From Treponema sp. (GTDB taxonomy: Bacteria; Spirochaetota; Spirochaetia; Treponematales; Breznakiellaceae), in contig JAIRTS010000208.1 of NCBI GenBank assembly GCA_031254795.1, forward strand, positions 1 to 14,050: 14,050 bases of DNA, given 5' to 3'. Under the pieces are notes generated by a model. The model worked only from the letters and a program-made list of their open reading frames with translations, was not told where the DNA came from and did no database searches. A program made the position numbers and the translations under genes. Shown here piece by piece: positions 7,191 through 14,050 of the stretch; the stretch's first letter is position 1, and the number at the start of each line of letters is the position of its first letter.

Positions 7191-8449
7191 AAAAAGACTG
7201 TATAAAAACATTTTTAGCGACCTGTCTGGTGTGCTTGTCATCGCTTTCTTTTCCGGTTGCGAGAGCTACGGCTGAGGAAGCCGCATTTGAGGAACCCGTT
7301 GTCAGCGAAGACAGCGTGGTTGAAACGCATGAAAGGGCGGTTCTTGTTTTCTATCATAAAGGAAGAGAAAACGTCCCGCCTGAGTTGTACGATGCCCTTG
7401 ACTATGTGACGTACGCGGTTGACGCAACGCTTTATGACGCGGATATAGAAGTGAAGTTGCCCTACGTCAGGAGTGAAACAGACGATTTCTCGTCCGAGGA
7501 ACTACAGCGGCATTGCGCGGAGGCTGATGTCCGCTGGGCGGTCACCGTATACACCACGTACAGCAATGACCGCCTGTCGTGGCGCTTCTCGGTATATGAC
7601 GCGGTTGACAACTTTATCAGGGCAAGCGAGACGTTCTGGACGCCGTTTTACGTCGGGCTTTTAACCGACGCTTCCATCGACAGATCTGCGGAAAAACTCA
7701 TTCAGAATTACCAACAGTCTTTCCACACATTCGTTTTCAGTGGAGACACAGCCGTAAGCATCCCACAAAGATTCATTGCGCCCGAAGACGGCGTAGAAGT
7801 CTTTTTCGGCGGCAAAGACGGCGTTTCCGTAGGAGTTGTAAAAAACAAGGAGCTTGTCGCGCCGCTTTTTCTTTTTGTGGAAGGGAAGCCCGTTTTGGGA
7901 ACGGCCGTCAAAGGCGGCTATTGGGAACAGCCCTTTGAGCTTTCCGACGGCGTCACCGAAACGCCAGTCGTCCTGTCGAAACCGCTCAAGAAGACGCGGC
8001 AGGCAGCCAGTTTTATGACCGACCTGCGGGGTATTCCCGAAACGCCGCTCAAGTACGGCGTGACCCTTGGCTATCGGTTTTATCCGATACTTGACCGCTG
8101 GCTTTTCAACGCCGGCTATTCGCTTTGGCAAGAAAAATTGCCCCTGAATCCTGACAGAGGGCGCCTGTATCAGGAATTGCGTTTTGGAACAGGCGTATCC
8201 CTTCTGCCGAATAGAAAATTTCCGTTCCGTTTGCTGGCGGGAACAGGCATGTCAATTGTTTTTGTAGACAGCGCCGTCAATATCCTTGCCGATCCCCTGT
8301 GGTTCGGCGCGGAATACCACTTTTCCCGATTCGCAATTATAAGTGAGGTTCGATTGCCTGAACTTTTTACCTATTCAAGAAACAGTTTTGGAAGCGATGT
8401 TTCTGATTTTGGGTGGTGTGTTTCTTTTGGGGTCATGCTGAAATGGTAA
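7187..8449 (+). CDS. Exported beta-barrel protein of unknown function (420 aa)
   Basis: The start ATG overlaps the cyclase stop codon. Residues 1-28 form a signal peptide (MKKDCIK, hydrophobic core, ending ARATA). A mixed region follows (about 45-185, including VRWAVTVYTTYSNDRLSWRF), then a beta-rich segment (about 190-280). From about residue 295 there are alternating amphipathic strands typical of an outer-membrane barrel (YGVTLGYRFYP, ELRFGTGVSLLP, FRLLAGTGMSIVF, WFGAEYHFS). The protein ends SFGVMLKW, with a C-terminal aromatic residue as in substrates of the BAM assembly machine. The order of regions resembles that of the next gene's product, which suggests distant paralogues. I do not recognise a named family. 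It probably sits in the outer membrane with a periplasmic N-terminal part. The in-frame extension upstream to 7121 would overlap the cyclase and lacks a signal peptide, so it is rejected. Confidence 0.75.
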   Translation: MKKDCIKTFLATCLVCLSSLSFPVARATAEEAAFEEPVVSEDSVVETHERAVLVFYHKGRENVPPELYDALDYVTYAVDATLYDADIEVKLPYVRSETDDFSSEELQRHCAEADVRWAVTVYTTYSNDRLSWRFSVYDAVDNFIRASETFWTPFYVGLLTDASIDRSAEKLIQNYQQSFHTFVFSGDTAVSIPQRFIAPEDGVEVFFGGKDGVSVGVVKNKELVAPLFLFVEGKPVLGTAVKGGYWEQPFELSDGVTETPVVLSKPLKKTRQAASFMTDLRGIPETPLKYGVTLGYRFYPILDRWLFNAGYSLWQEKLPLNPDRGRLYQELRFGTGVSLLPNRKFPFRLLAGTGMSIVFVDSAVNILADPLWFGAEYHFSRFAIISEVRLPELFTYSRNSFGSDVSDFGWCVSFGVMLKW

Positions 8450-9816
8450 AACGAATAAGCGTCCTTTTATTGTTTTTTTCCTTGCTGCCAAGCGCATTCG
8501 TCAATGCGCAGGAAACGAGCGAGCCGCTGGCGGAGGTATCCGCCAATGACGGCGTCTCTGACTATCTGAGTGGAAGCATCAACATCCTCTATAGATTTCG
8601 TATAGAGGATGATTTCTATTTTCTTGCGCGCGAAGCTGGCGTCTATGTATGGGATTCCTACACTGGCGCCTTTCCCTCAAAAGAATTCTGGGCTTTTTCA
8701 ATAGAATCGTACCTGAACGGCGCGGATAATATCGCCCATGTCTTCCGGTACGACAACGAAACGGAAGCGGCGGATCCCCTAGCGGAAGCGGCCAGCCGCA
8801 ATATACCGGTTTTCGCTGACATTTACGTTTCGGGTAATATTAACGACGGTACGGCGACGGTACGCTATACATTCACCGATCTTTTTTCAAGCCTGCACGC
8901 GCTGGACAAGACTTTCACCGAGGCGCTTCCTACGGAAGACGATCTGTTGTTTTACTATTGGCTTCCCATAAAAACCGATCTCGCCGATTTTATAAAGCCC
9001 ATACTCAAGCCTTTGTTCACCCTCTACGCGCCTGCGGGAACAAGCGTCTCCGGTTTCTCCGAAGAGTCTTTAGTTATACCGGAATCCGGTTCCATAAGCT
9101 TTGCGCTTCCCTTGCCCGGCGTCTACAAGTGGACAATGTCGCATGAGAAATACGTCACGCGCACCGGCATTTTCTTTGCCGATAAAGATAGAAATGAATT
9201 TGCCCTTCCCGCGCAGAAATTTTATCCCTCTTCTTTAGACATAGGAGTCTTTCTGGCGTGTTTTCCAGAAATCTGGTATACCCGCAATTTTAGAACCAGC
9301 GGGTGGTTCTTCAGCGTAGGCTTGCAACAACAGGCGATTGGCTTTTTCTCCAAGAGCGGCGAGGCGTCTGGCGCCGCGTCTTTGCAAACGAGTTTCACTG
9401 CCGCTCCGCTTGTTATGCCCGGCGTTGCGGGCGGCTACCGTTTTAAGACGCAAGAGCCGTACATTCCGAAACTGTACATACAGGGTGTCCTGCAAGCCCG
9501 CATAAACTACACCCACATAATAAAAGAAGACGCCGATTGGAAATCATGGTGGTGGAATAATTTTCAACAAGACTGGTTCGACGATTTTTCTCCGGCAAGT
9601 TTTTCATTGTATATCGGTTACGACTGGGAAACGCCGATTTTCCTCAAATTGTTTGTGGAAGTTGGCGCCTCCATGTATTTCTTGAGAGACGGTTACAAGT
9701 CCTCTGTTTCCAAGGGAATGAATGACAAGGGTTTTTTACAGCAGGCCATAGGCGATATAGTCTATTTTGAACTGCCCTCTTTCAGATTGGGGGTAAGAAT
9801 AAAGCTGCCCTTCTAA
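8443..9816 (+). CDS. Exported beta-barrel protein of unknown function (457 aa)
   Basis: The ATG at 8443 lies inside the last codons of the preceding gene (stop 8447-8449), so translation is probably coupled. Residues 1-22 form a signal peptide ending VNAQ. An N-terminal region (about 35-190, with IPVFADIYVSGNINDGTATV) has the same layout as the upstream protein. A beta-sandwich of PEGA-like appearance follows (about 195-270: LYAPAGTSVSGF, PLPGVYKWTMSHEKYV). The rest is a beta-barrel (about 275-457) with many aromatic-girdle strands, ending LGVRIKLPF with a C-terminal Phe. It is the last gene of the operon; no convincing terminator follows. The function is unknown. A role in sensing or transport linked to the cyclase is inference from operon context only. 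Confidence 0.75.
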   Translation: MVKRISVLLLFFSLLPSAFVNAQETSEPLAEVSANDGVSDYLSGSINILYRFRIEDDFYFLAREAGVYVWDSYTGAFPSKEFWAFSIESYLNGADNIAHVFRYDNETEAADPLAEAASRNIPVFADIYVSGNINDGTATVRYTFTDLFSSLHALDKTFTEALPTEDDLLFYYWLPIKTDLADFIKPILKPLFTLYAPAGTSVSGFSEESLVIPESGSISFALPLPGVYKWTMSHEKYVTRTGIFFADKDRNEFALPAQKFYPSSLDIGVFLACFPEIWYTRNFRTSGWFFSVGLQQQAIGFFSKSGEASGAASLQTSFTAAPLVMPGVAGGYRFKTQEPYIPKLYIQGVLQARINYTHIIKEDADWKSWWWNNFQQDWFDDFSPASFSLYIGYDWETPIFLKLFVEVGASMYFLRDGYKSSVSKGMNDKGFLQQAIGDIVYFELPSFRLGVRIKLPF

Positions 9817-10372
9817 TATCCGCCGATTCATCGGAACTCTGTGAGCGACATAGGGACGTACACTTGTAGCATTGCGAGCATGATCGCTTAATGAGCTGTC
9901 CCCGGACTGAAGTCTAAACGTGACTCACAGATTCAGGGGAGGCGTTCTCTGTAAGCTGTCAAGATATACGCTTCACCAGATTGATCCCCACCGTTTTTAT
10001 ACGGGATGACCGTCGCTAGAATCGCGTTTTTGTCACCCCAAACGTCCCGAATGATCTTCGGTGGCGAAGTTTCCATCGTTGCCTTTATTCGAAGGTTTAA
10101 TGCCCCGCAATCTGTTGCGTGGAGGCTCATTGGAAAGCGCAGGTGAAAATACCCCGGCATTTTGGCGGAGTATCTCATTATCATATGAGGTTGTTTCAAA
10201 ACTTCAGTTTTTAAAGGTTTTTTGCCCGGAATCTCTGGTTCAACGGTGTTTTGCCAGATGAGAATAAGGGGCTTGCGAAGCAAACGCAGGGCCGGCAAGC
10301 TGTGACGGATAGTTTGCGTGGGAATGAGCCGCAGGCGAAGCATTATGCGAGATGGGAGGCACTTCGTTATTT
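9817..10372. other. Convergent intergenic region, no supported gene
   Basis: It lies between the 3' end of the cyclase operon and the 3' end of the GNAT gene. A 136-codon open frame on the minus strand (9933-10343) shows no recognisable domain, start context or coding-like composition. A CCGAT-tc-ATCGG mini-hairpin lies at about 9824. An AAAACT-tc-AGTTTT inverted repeat lies near 10197-10210, followed by TTTTTTGCCC. The GC-rich tail (10260-10360) looks like an intergenic repeat, but no second copy occurs in the window. Confidence 0.5.
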
Positions 10373-11005
10373 TTACAAATATCTATTCGCTATTTCCATA
10401 AATCTTTCTTGAGTCTTTGTCCTCATTTTTTCTTTTTTATTAAAGTTCTTTTCGAATTCTTCCATTTCTTTTTCATCTATTTCATACGCCGTTCCCTCAT
10501 CAAATATCCCTTTTATTCCATTTAACGCATTAGGATATAACTCTAAAACCAATAATGCCGCCGGATATTTTTTGTCCTTGTTGGTTATGTTATATTCTTT
10601 TGACGCCTTAAATCCAAATCTTTTATAATATTCCGGGTCGCCGTATATTATCACAGCCTTATAACCCATTTCTTTTGATATTTTCAGGGTGTGGTCTATT
10701 AATTCGCTTCCAATTCCATTGTTTTGATATTCCGGCAATACACTAACTGGTCCAAATGTCAATGTCGAATATTCCTTATCATTGTCTTTTACTTTTGTCT
10801 CCGTATATACAATATTTCCAGCAATCTTATTATCATAAATTGCCACAAAATCTAATGCTTTAATGAATTCTTTTGCTTTTCTCAAATTGTGAATGATCAG
10901 ATGTTCGTCGCATCCGGGGAAATGAACATTCCAAAATGCCTCTCTGGTTAATTCTTCAACGAGTTTATAATCTTTTTCTTCTTCCAGCCTTAATTGAATT
11001 TCCAT
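10373..11005 (-). CDS. GNAT-family N-acetyltransferase (210 aa)
   Basis: Predicted to transfer an acetyl group from acetyl-CoA to an amine; the substrate is unknown. The core of the fold is visible: an N-terminal MEIQLRLEEEKDYKLVEELT start typical of this superfamily, GNIVYTETKV (strand beta-3), TFGPVSVLPEYQNNGIGSEL with the acetyl-CoA loop Q-N-N-G-I-G at about 94-99, then AVIIYGDPEYYKRFGFKAS. This arrangement is common in YhbS-like acetyltransferases. The charged helical C-terminus (about 170-210) is an extension. The start at 11005 is chosen because a consensus promoter lies just upstream. The longer frame starting with TTG at 11041 would use its own -35 box as a codon. The gene is strikingly AT-rich, with AAA, ATA and TTA codons frequent, unlike both neighbours, which suggests horizontal acquisition. 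Confidence 0.85.
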   Translation of the reverse strand: MEIQLRLEEEKDYKLVEELTREAFWNVHFPGCDEHLIIHNLRKAKEFIKALDFVAIYDNKIAGNIVYTETKVKDNDKEYSTLTFGPVSVLPEYQNNGIGSELIDHTLKISKEMGYKAVIIYGDPEYYKRFGFKASKEYNITNKDKKYPAALLVLELYPNALNGIKGIFDEGTAYEIDEKEMEEFEKNFNKKEKMRTKTQERFMEIANRYL

Positions 11006-11012
11006 AAAATCA

Positions 11013-11041
11013 ATAATACTCTCTTTTGAAAATTTTGTCAA
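11013..11041 (-). promoter_or_regulatory. GNAT gene promoter, predicted leaderless
   Basis: Minus strand: -35 TTGACA (11041-11036, perfect consensus), spacer of 17 bases, -10 TATTAT (11018-11013), then seven bases to the ATG at 11005. No Shine-Dalgarno lies in between. Confidence 0.75.
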
Positions 11042-11218
11042 TCAGGTTCGTCTCCGCCTTCACCGGTAAAGCGACTCGGTTCAGGTTGCGGTTCGGCAAG
11101 GTCGTTCCGCGCCCTTGCGTCGCGGGAAAACGCTCCATTTCTATTATGGCGCGTTTTGAAGAAAGACAAGAACGTTTCTTATAAGAAGGAGGGCGTGGAC
11201 TGCGTACAGGTTGCGCTA

Positions 11219-11247
11219 TTGCCTTTTGCCTGAAACGGCGCTATAAT
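11219..11247 (+). promoter_or_regulatory. iorB-paaK promoter, predicted leaderless
   Basis: -35 TTGCCT (11219-11224), spacer of 17 bases, -10 TATAAT (11242-11247), six bases, then GTG 11254. No Shine-Dalgarno is present. The preceding 11042-11218 shows no gene I can support. Confidence 0.75.
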
Positions 11248-11253
11248 CACGGT

Positions 11254-11826
11254 GTGAAAAAAGATATTATACTTGCGGGAGTGGGAGGACAAGGCGTGCT
11301 CTCCATAGCCGCTATCATCGCAAAAGCTGCGGTGTGGACGGGGTTGTCGGTTCGACAGTCTGAAGTGCACGGCATGTCCCAACGAGGGGGCGCGGTTCTC
11401 GCGCATCTCCGCGTCGCGGACACCGTTATTGCAAGCGATCTTGTGCCGCGTGGCGCGGCGGACATCATCGTCTCCATGGAACCGCTGGAAAGCCTGCGGT
11501 ACACCGCGTGGCTTGCGCCGGACGGGGCGTTGGTGACAGCTGGGGAGCCGTTTGTGAATATAGACGATTATCCTGAAATTGACGCTATTTTTGAGATTAT
11601 AAGGCGTTTTCCGAAACACCGCATTGTCAACGCGGCGAGCCTCGCAAAAAAGGCGGGGTTGCCCAAGTCTGTGAACATGGTCATGGCAGGCGCGGCGGCT
11701 TTGTTCCTGCCGCTTTCTGAAGGGACGCTTGAGGCCGCCGTTGAGGATCTGTTCGTGACGAAAGGCGCCGCCGTGATTGAGGCGAATAAAAAGGCGTTTA
11801 ATCTGGGAAAGGGCGTGGTGGAATGA
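11254..11826 (+). CDS. iorB: Indolepyruvate:ferredoxin oxidoreductase, beta subunit (190 aa)
   Basis: Subunit of the cytoplasmic enzyme that oxidatively decarboxylates aryl-pyruvates (from Trp, Phe and Tyr transamination) to aryl-acetyl-CoA, reducing ferredoxin. The product is a single gamma-type domain of the 2-oxoacid:ferredoxin oxidoreductase superfamily. It shows the GVGGQG motif at 9-14 and SEVHGMSQRGG at 36-46, both highly conserved in IorB. The length of 190 aa is normal. The start is GTG at 11254, six bases after the -10 box. The stop overlaps the ATG of paaK (ATGA), so the two are co-transcribed and probably translationally coupled. The large TPP- and Fe-S-binding partner, iorA, is absent from the window although it usually sits beside iorB. 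This subunit needs IorA encoded elsewhere in the genome. Confidence 0.88.
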   Translation: MKKDIILAGVGGQGVLSIAAIIAKAAVWTGLSVRQSEVHGMSQRGGAVLAHLRVADTVIASDLVPRGAADIIVSMEPLESLRYTAWLAPDGALVTAGEPFVNIDDYPEIDAIFEIIRRFPKHRIVNAASLAKKAGLPKSVNMVMAGAAALFLPLSEGTLEAAVEDLFVTKGAAVIEANKKAFNLGKGVVE

Positions 11827-13139
11827 CGGCGTATCAGTACTGGAATCCCGGCATGGAAACCATGATCCGAAGCGAACTCGAAGCGTTTCAACTTGAAAAA
11901 CTGAAATGGGCCGTGAAAAACGCGCTCCGAACCCCGTTTTATGCAAAAAGGCTGAAAGAAGCGGGGGTTGATTCGCCTGATGTCATCAAAACGCTTGATG
12001 ATCTGCGCCGGATTCCGTTCACCACCAAGCATGATCTGAGAGACGGCTTTCCCTATGGCTTTTTGAGCGTTCCAAAAGACGAGATTGTCCGCCTCCACGC
12101 AAGCAGCGGAACAACCGGCGCGCCCACAACCATTTACTTTAACAAGGAAGATATAGCGCGCTGGACGACCTTTGTAGCCCGTTCCATTTACGCGACTGGT
12201 TGCAATAAAACCGATGTGTTTCAAAATATGATCACCTACGGGCTTTTTACCGGCGGTCTCGGTTTTCACGCCGGCGGCGAAGAGGTTGGCATGCTGGTGA
12301 TTCCGTCCGGCCCGGGCAATACGGCGCGGCAGTTTCGGTTTATGCGTGATTTTGGAACAACCGTTCTTCATGCCACGCCCAGCTTTCTCCTCCATGTTGA
12401 GTCCAAGATGCGGGAGGAGGGCGTCAAACGGGAGAGCCTCAAGCTCAGGAAGGCGTTTGCGGGCGCGGAGCCGTACTCCGAAGACACGAGAAAGCGCATT
12501 GAGGAGTTGCTCAAGATCGATGTGTATAATTCCTATGGGCTTTCCGAGATGAACGGTCCCGGCGTCGCGTTCGAATGCCAATGCAAGAATGGGGTGCATC
12601 TTTGGGAAGACGGTTATATTGGGGAGATCATCAATCCTGACACGCTGGAGCCGGTGAAGGAAGGCGAGACCGGCGAACTCACGCTTACCTGTTTATGCCG
12701 CGAAGCCACGCCCATTCTGCGCTACCGTACGCGGGATTTGAGCAGTTTCTATAATGAGCCGTGCGCGTGCGGCAGAACACACCGGAGGTTGCGTCGCATC
12801 ACGGGTCGCACTGACGACATGCTCATCATCAACGGGGTGAACCTTTTCCCAAGTCAGATAGAAGAAGTCATCATGTCGATGAAGGAAGTCGGAAACAATT
12901 ACCTGATTGTAGTGGAGAAAGATGGCGCGTTGGACAGGCTTACGGTGCGGATCGAAGTGAGTTCCGCTGTTTTCACGGACGACGCGAGGCTTCTTAATGT
13001 GGTCAAGGAAAAAATACGCAAAACCTTGCAGGCGTCTATCACTATAAACCCCAAGGTGGAACTCCATGAACATGGCAGTCTGCCTGTCTCCGAGGGCAAG
13101 GCGAAGCGTGTTCAAGATAATAGACCCAAAGATGTATGA
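11823..13139 (+). CDS. paaK: Phenylacetate-CoA ligase (438 aa)
   Basis: Cytoplasmic AMP-forming ligase that activates phenylacetate, or a related aryl acetate, with ATP and CoA. The length is typical. Motifs in order: HASSGTTGAP phosphate-binding loop (S94-G99), NSYGLSEMNG with the YGLSE motif (238-242), YRTRD (301-305), GRTDDMLIINGVNLFPSQIE hinge (328 onward), and the C-terminal EGKAKRV, where K426 or K428 is the likely catalytic Lys. It is second in the operon with iorB. In several anaerobes and archaea this pair belongs to aromatic amino-acid fermentation, the oxidoreductase and ligase linking aryl-pyruvate, aryl-acetyl-CoA and free aryl acetate. The true acid substrate (phenylacetate, indoleacetate or hydroxyphenylacetate) cannot be told from sequence. 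No clear terminator follows the stop. Confidence 0.9.
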   Translation: MTAYQYWNPGMETMIRSELEAFQLEKLKWAVKNALRTPFYAKRLKEAGVDSPDVIKTLDDLRRIPFTTKHDLRDGFPYGFLSVPKDEIVRLHASSGTTGAPTTIYFNKEDIARWTTFVARSIYATGCNKTDVFQNMITYGLFTGGLGFHAGGEEVGMLVIPSGPGNTARQFRFMRDFGTTVLHATPSFLLHVESKMREEGVKRESLKLRKAFAGAEPYSEDTRKRIEELLKIDVYNSYGLSEMNGPGVAFECQCKNGVHLWEDGYIGEIINPDTLEPVKEGETGELTLTCLCREATPILRYRTRDLSSFYNEPCACGRTHRRLRRITGRTDDMLIINGVNLFPSQIEEVIMSMKEVGNNYLIVVEKDGALDRLTVRIEVSSAVFTDDARLLNVVKEKIRKTLQASITINPKVELHEHGSLPVSEGKAKRVQDNRPKDV

Positions 13140-13449
13140 TCCGCTAAAAACAGCATATATCGTTCCAGTTGTATGCGAAGTTCGCCGCCCTTGCTCATAT
13201 CTACCCACTGGTATGCCTTATTTACTCTATCTTATTATACTATAAAGAATTAGTCAAGTCATATTTACCCACTGTTACCCACGACATATCATGCTTATTC
13301 ATAAAAATTGTTGTCATATTTGTTATCATAATCCGCAATTTTAGCATTTATAGTAATTATGAGATAATAATTACGCATAACGCCAGCGATGAAGCCATAG
13401 CCCTACACTTACACAAGTACCTTTTACAGTGGTATAGGCTGCGCCCATA
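13140..13449. other. AT-rich intergenic region with repeated motifs, no gene supported
   Basis: It contains two near-identical 16-mers (13195-13210 and 13259-13274, TCATATYTACCCACTG) and three TACCCAC heptamers (13202, 13266, 13276), the last two ten bases apart. A perfect 8-bp inverted repeat GTAATTAT-gagata-ATAATTAC lies at 13353-13374. On the minus strand a TATAAT-like box lies between the 16-mers. This resembles a regulatory region whose gene has been lost, but no protein is supported. A 28-codon frame (13112-13198, minus) overlaps the end of paaK and has no recognisable family. Confidence 0.5.
13353..13374. repeat. 22-base perfect palindrome, operator-like
   Basis: GTAATTAT (13353-13360), 6-base spacer, ATAATTAC (13367-13374). 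Length and half-site spacing suit a dimeric DNA-binding protein, but no regulator gene is adjacent. Confidence 0.45.
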
Positions 13450-14050
13450 GGGGGAAAGGAAGTATTTACCGCCCCGCCGCAACCCCCGCCTGGCCGTTGC
13501 CTTTTCCCGCTTGCCGCCACAGCCGCCCGGAAGAAATCACAAGGTCAAAATTGCTCCGTTCCGCTTCGCTCCACTACACGATTTTTGCAACTCATTCACG
13601 CCGCCCTTTTTTGTGCCGCAATCACCCGCAGTATAAAAATCAAACCGCAAAGCCGGGACAAAAAAGCCCGGCCCCGCCATAGTGTTACACCTGCCGCCAA
13701 AGGAAAACACGGCAACCACCCCCAGGACATTTACCCCCAACCCCGCCCGGCATCCTGCCGGTCGGGGTTGGGGGAAGGGGGCTAATCCTTCACGCCCCCT
13801 TCCCCTGTATTTCCCACAAGCCGCAATCACAGCGGCGCAAACGCCGCCCGTGTTTTCAACATCTTCCCGCAAACAATAACCCCGGCCTTTTTCGCCCCGC
13901 AATCACCGGCTTGTAAAAGCCTATTTCCCACAACGGCACAAAAAACCCCGGCACCCCGCCCCCGGCAAGGCGTTACATTTTTTCCGTAACCGCTTAGGCA
14001 CCGTGGGAACTCATCGTAGTACGCCCGCCCAGGGCCGCGCAACCTTCACG
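13450..14050. repeat. GC-rich block of imperfect repeats, no gene supported
   Basis: A C-rich stretch made of recurring modules. CCGCAATCAC occurs at 13616, 13821 and 13897, and TATTTCCCACAA at 13808 and 13922. A longer unit occurs twice (about 13616-13692 and 13897-13980), running CCGCAATCACC, a TAAAA segment, ACAAAAAA, a CCCGGC segment and GTTACA. Open frames on both strands here translate the same low-complexity repeats and have no recognisable domain, so none is called as a gene. The block continues to, and probably beyond, the right edge. Confidence 0.55.
13734..13774. other. Very stable 41-base hairpin
   Basis: CCCCCAACCCCG (13734-13745) pairs perfectly with CGGGGTTGGGGG (13763-13774). 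After one mismatch, CCGGCA pairs with TGCCGG, leaving a 3-base loop TCC. In total 18 of 19 positions pair. No T-run follows on either strand, so it is not a classical terminator. The G-rich arm could also form alternative G-rich structures. Confidence 0.75.

Noticed and set aside
9933..10343. 136-codon open frame on the minus strand
   Set aside because: It has no recognisable domain, no start signal and no coding-like composition, and it lies in a region without other signs of a gene.
11006..11041. TTG start at 11041 for the acetyltransferase
   Set aside because: The extra 12 codons coincide with the TTGACA and TATTAT promoter boxes, and family members begin at the MEIQLRLEEE position.
13112..13198. 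28-codon frame MSKGGELRIQLERYM... on the minus strand
   Set aside because: It is short, overlaps the 3' end of paaK, has no Shine-Dalgarno and no correctly spaced promoter, and belongs to no family I recognise.
13537..14042. Gly/Cys-rich open frames on the minus strand of the repeat block
   Set aside because: They are translations of the repeated GC-rich units; the same residues recur because the DNA repeats, with no protein-level evidence.
13450..14050. CRISPR array
   Set aside because: The repeats are imperfect, of variable length and spacing, and there is no regular repeat-spacer pattern or cas gene.

Overview
The window looks like chromosome of a Gram-negative anaerobe, most likely a spirochaete of the Treponema type (possibly gut-associated). 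The basis is one class III adenylate cyclase with a periplasmic sensor region and HAMP linker, two predicted beta-barrel outer-membrane proteins, an indolepyruvate:ferredoxin oxidoreductase subunit next to a phenylacetate-CoA ligase, and many decayed insertion sequences. No rRNA, tRNA or species-defining gene is present, so the taxonomy is inference.

Bases 1-4000 are a graveyard of insertion sequences. On the minus strand, the start of an IS4-type transposase (copy 1, 1-266) has inserted into an IS3-type transposase remnant (267-~420). That remnant abuts a badly frameshifted transposase of the IS4/Tn5-like group (~420-1694). Next come an unassigned stretch with two strong hairpins and a possible small Cys-rich gene (1763-1939, minus). 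A TetR-type regulator follows (2126-3829), broken by several frameshifts and by a second, deleted copy of the same IS4 element (2539-3630). A third remnant, only the 3' end of a related element (3920-4000), stops 28 bases before the -35 box of the next gene.

Bases 4029-9816 are intact genes on the plus strand. A MscS-family mechanosensitive channel stands alone. It is followed by an apparent three-gene operon: a membrane adenylate cyclase and two similar periplasmic/beta-barrel proteins, with start and stop codons overlapping at both junctions. Bases 9817-10372 hold no gene that I can support. An AT-rich GNAT acetyltransferase gene (10373-11005, minus) looks acquired. iorB and paaK (11254-13139) form a two-gene operon with an ATGA overlap; iorA is not in the window. 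The right end is an AT-rich non-coding stretch with repeated short motifs (13140-13450), then a GC-rich block of imperfect repeats with a very stable 41-base hairpin (13450-14050).

The most notable pattern is shared by all four non-IS transcription units with a recognisable promoter (mscS, the cyclase operon, GNAT, iorB-paaK). Each has a -35 box, a spacer of exactly 17 bases, a -10 box, then only 6-7 bases before the start codon, with no Shine-Dalgarno sequence. The predicted transcription start falls on or beside the start codon, so these mRNAs look leaderless. The intact IS transposase start, in contrast, carries a conventional Shine-Dalgarno sequence.
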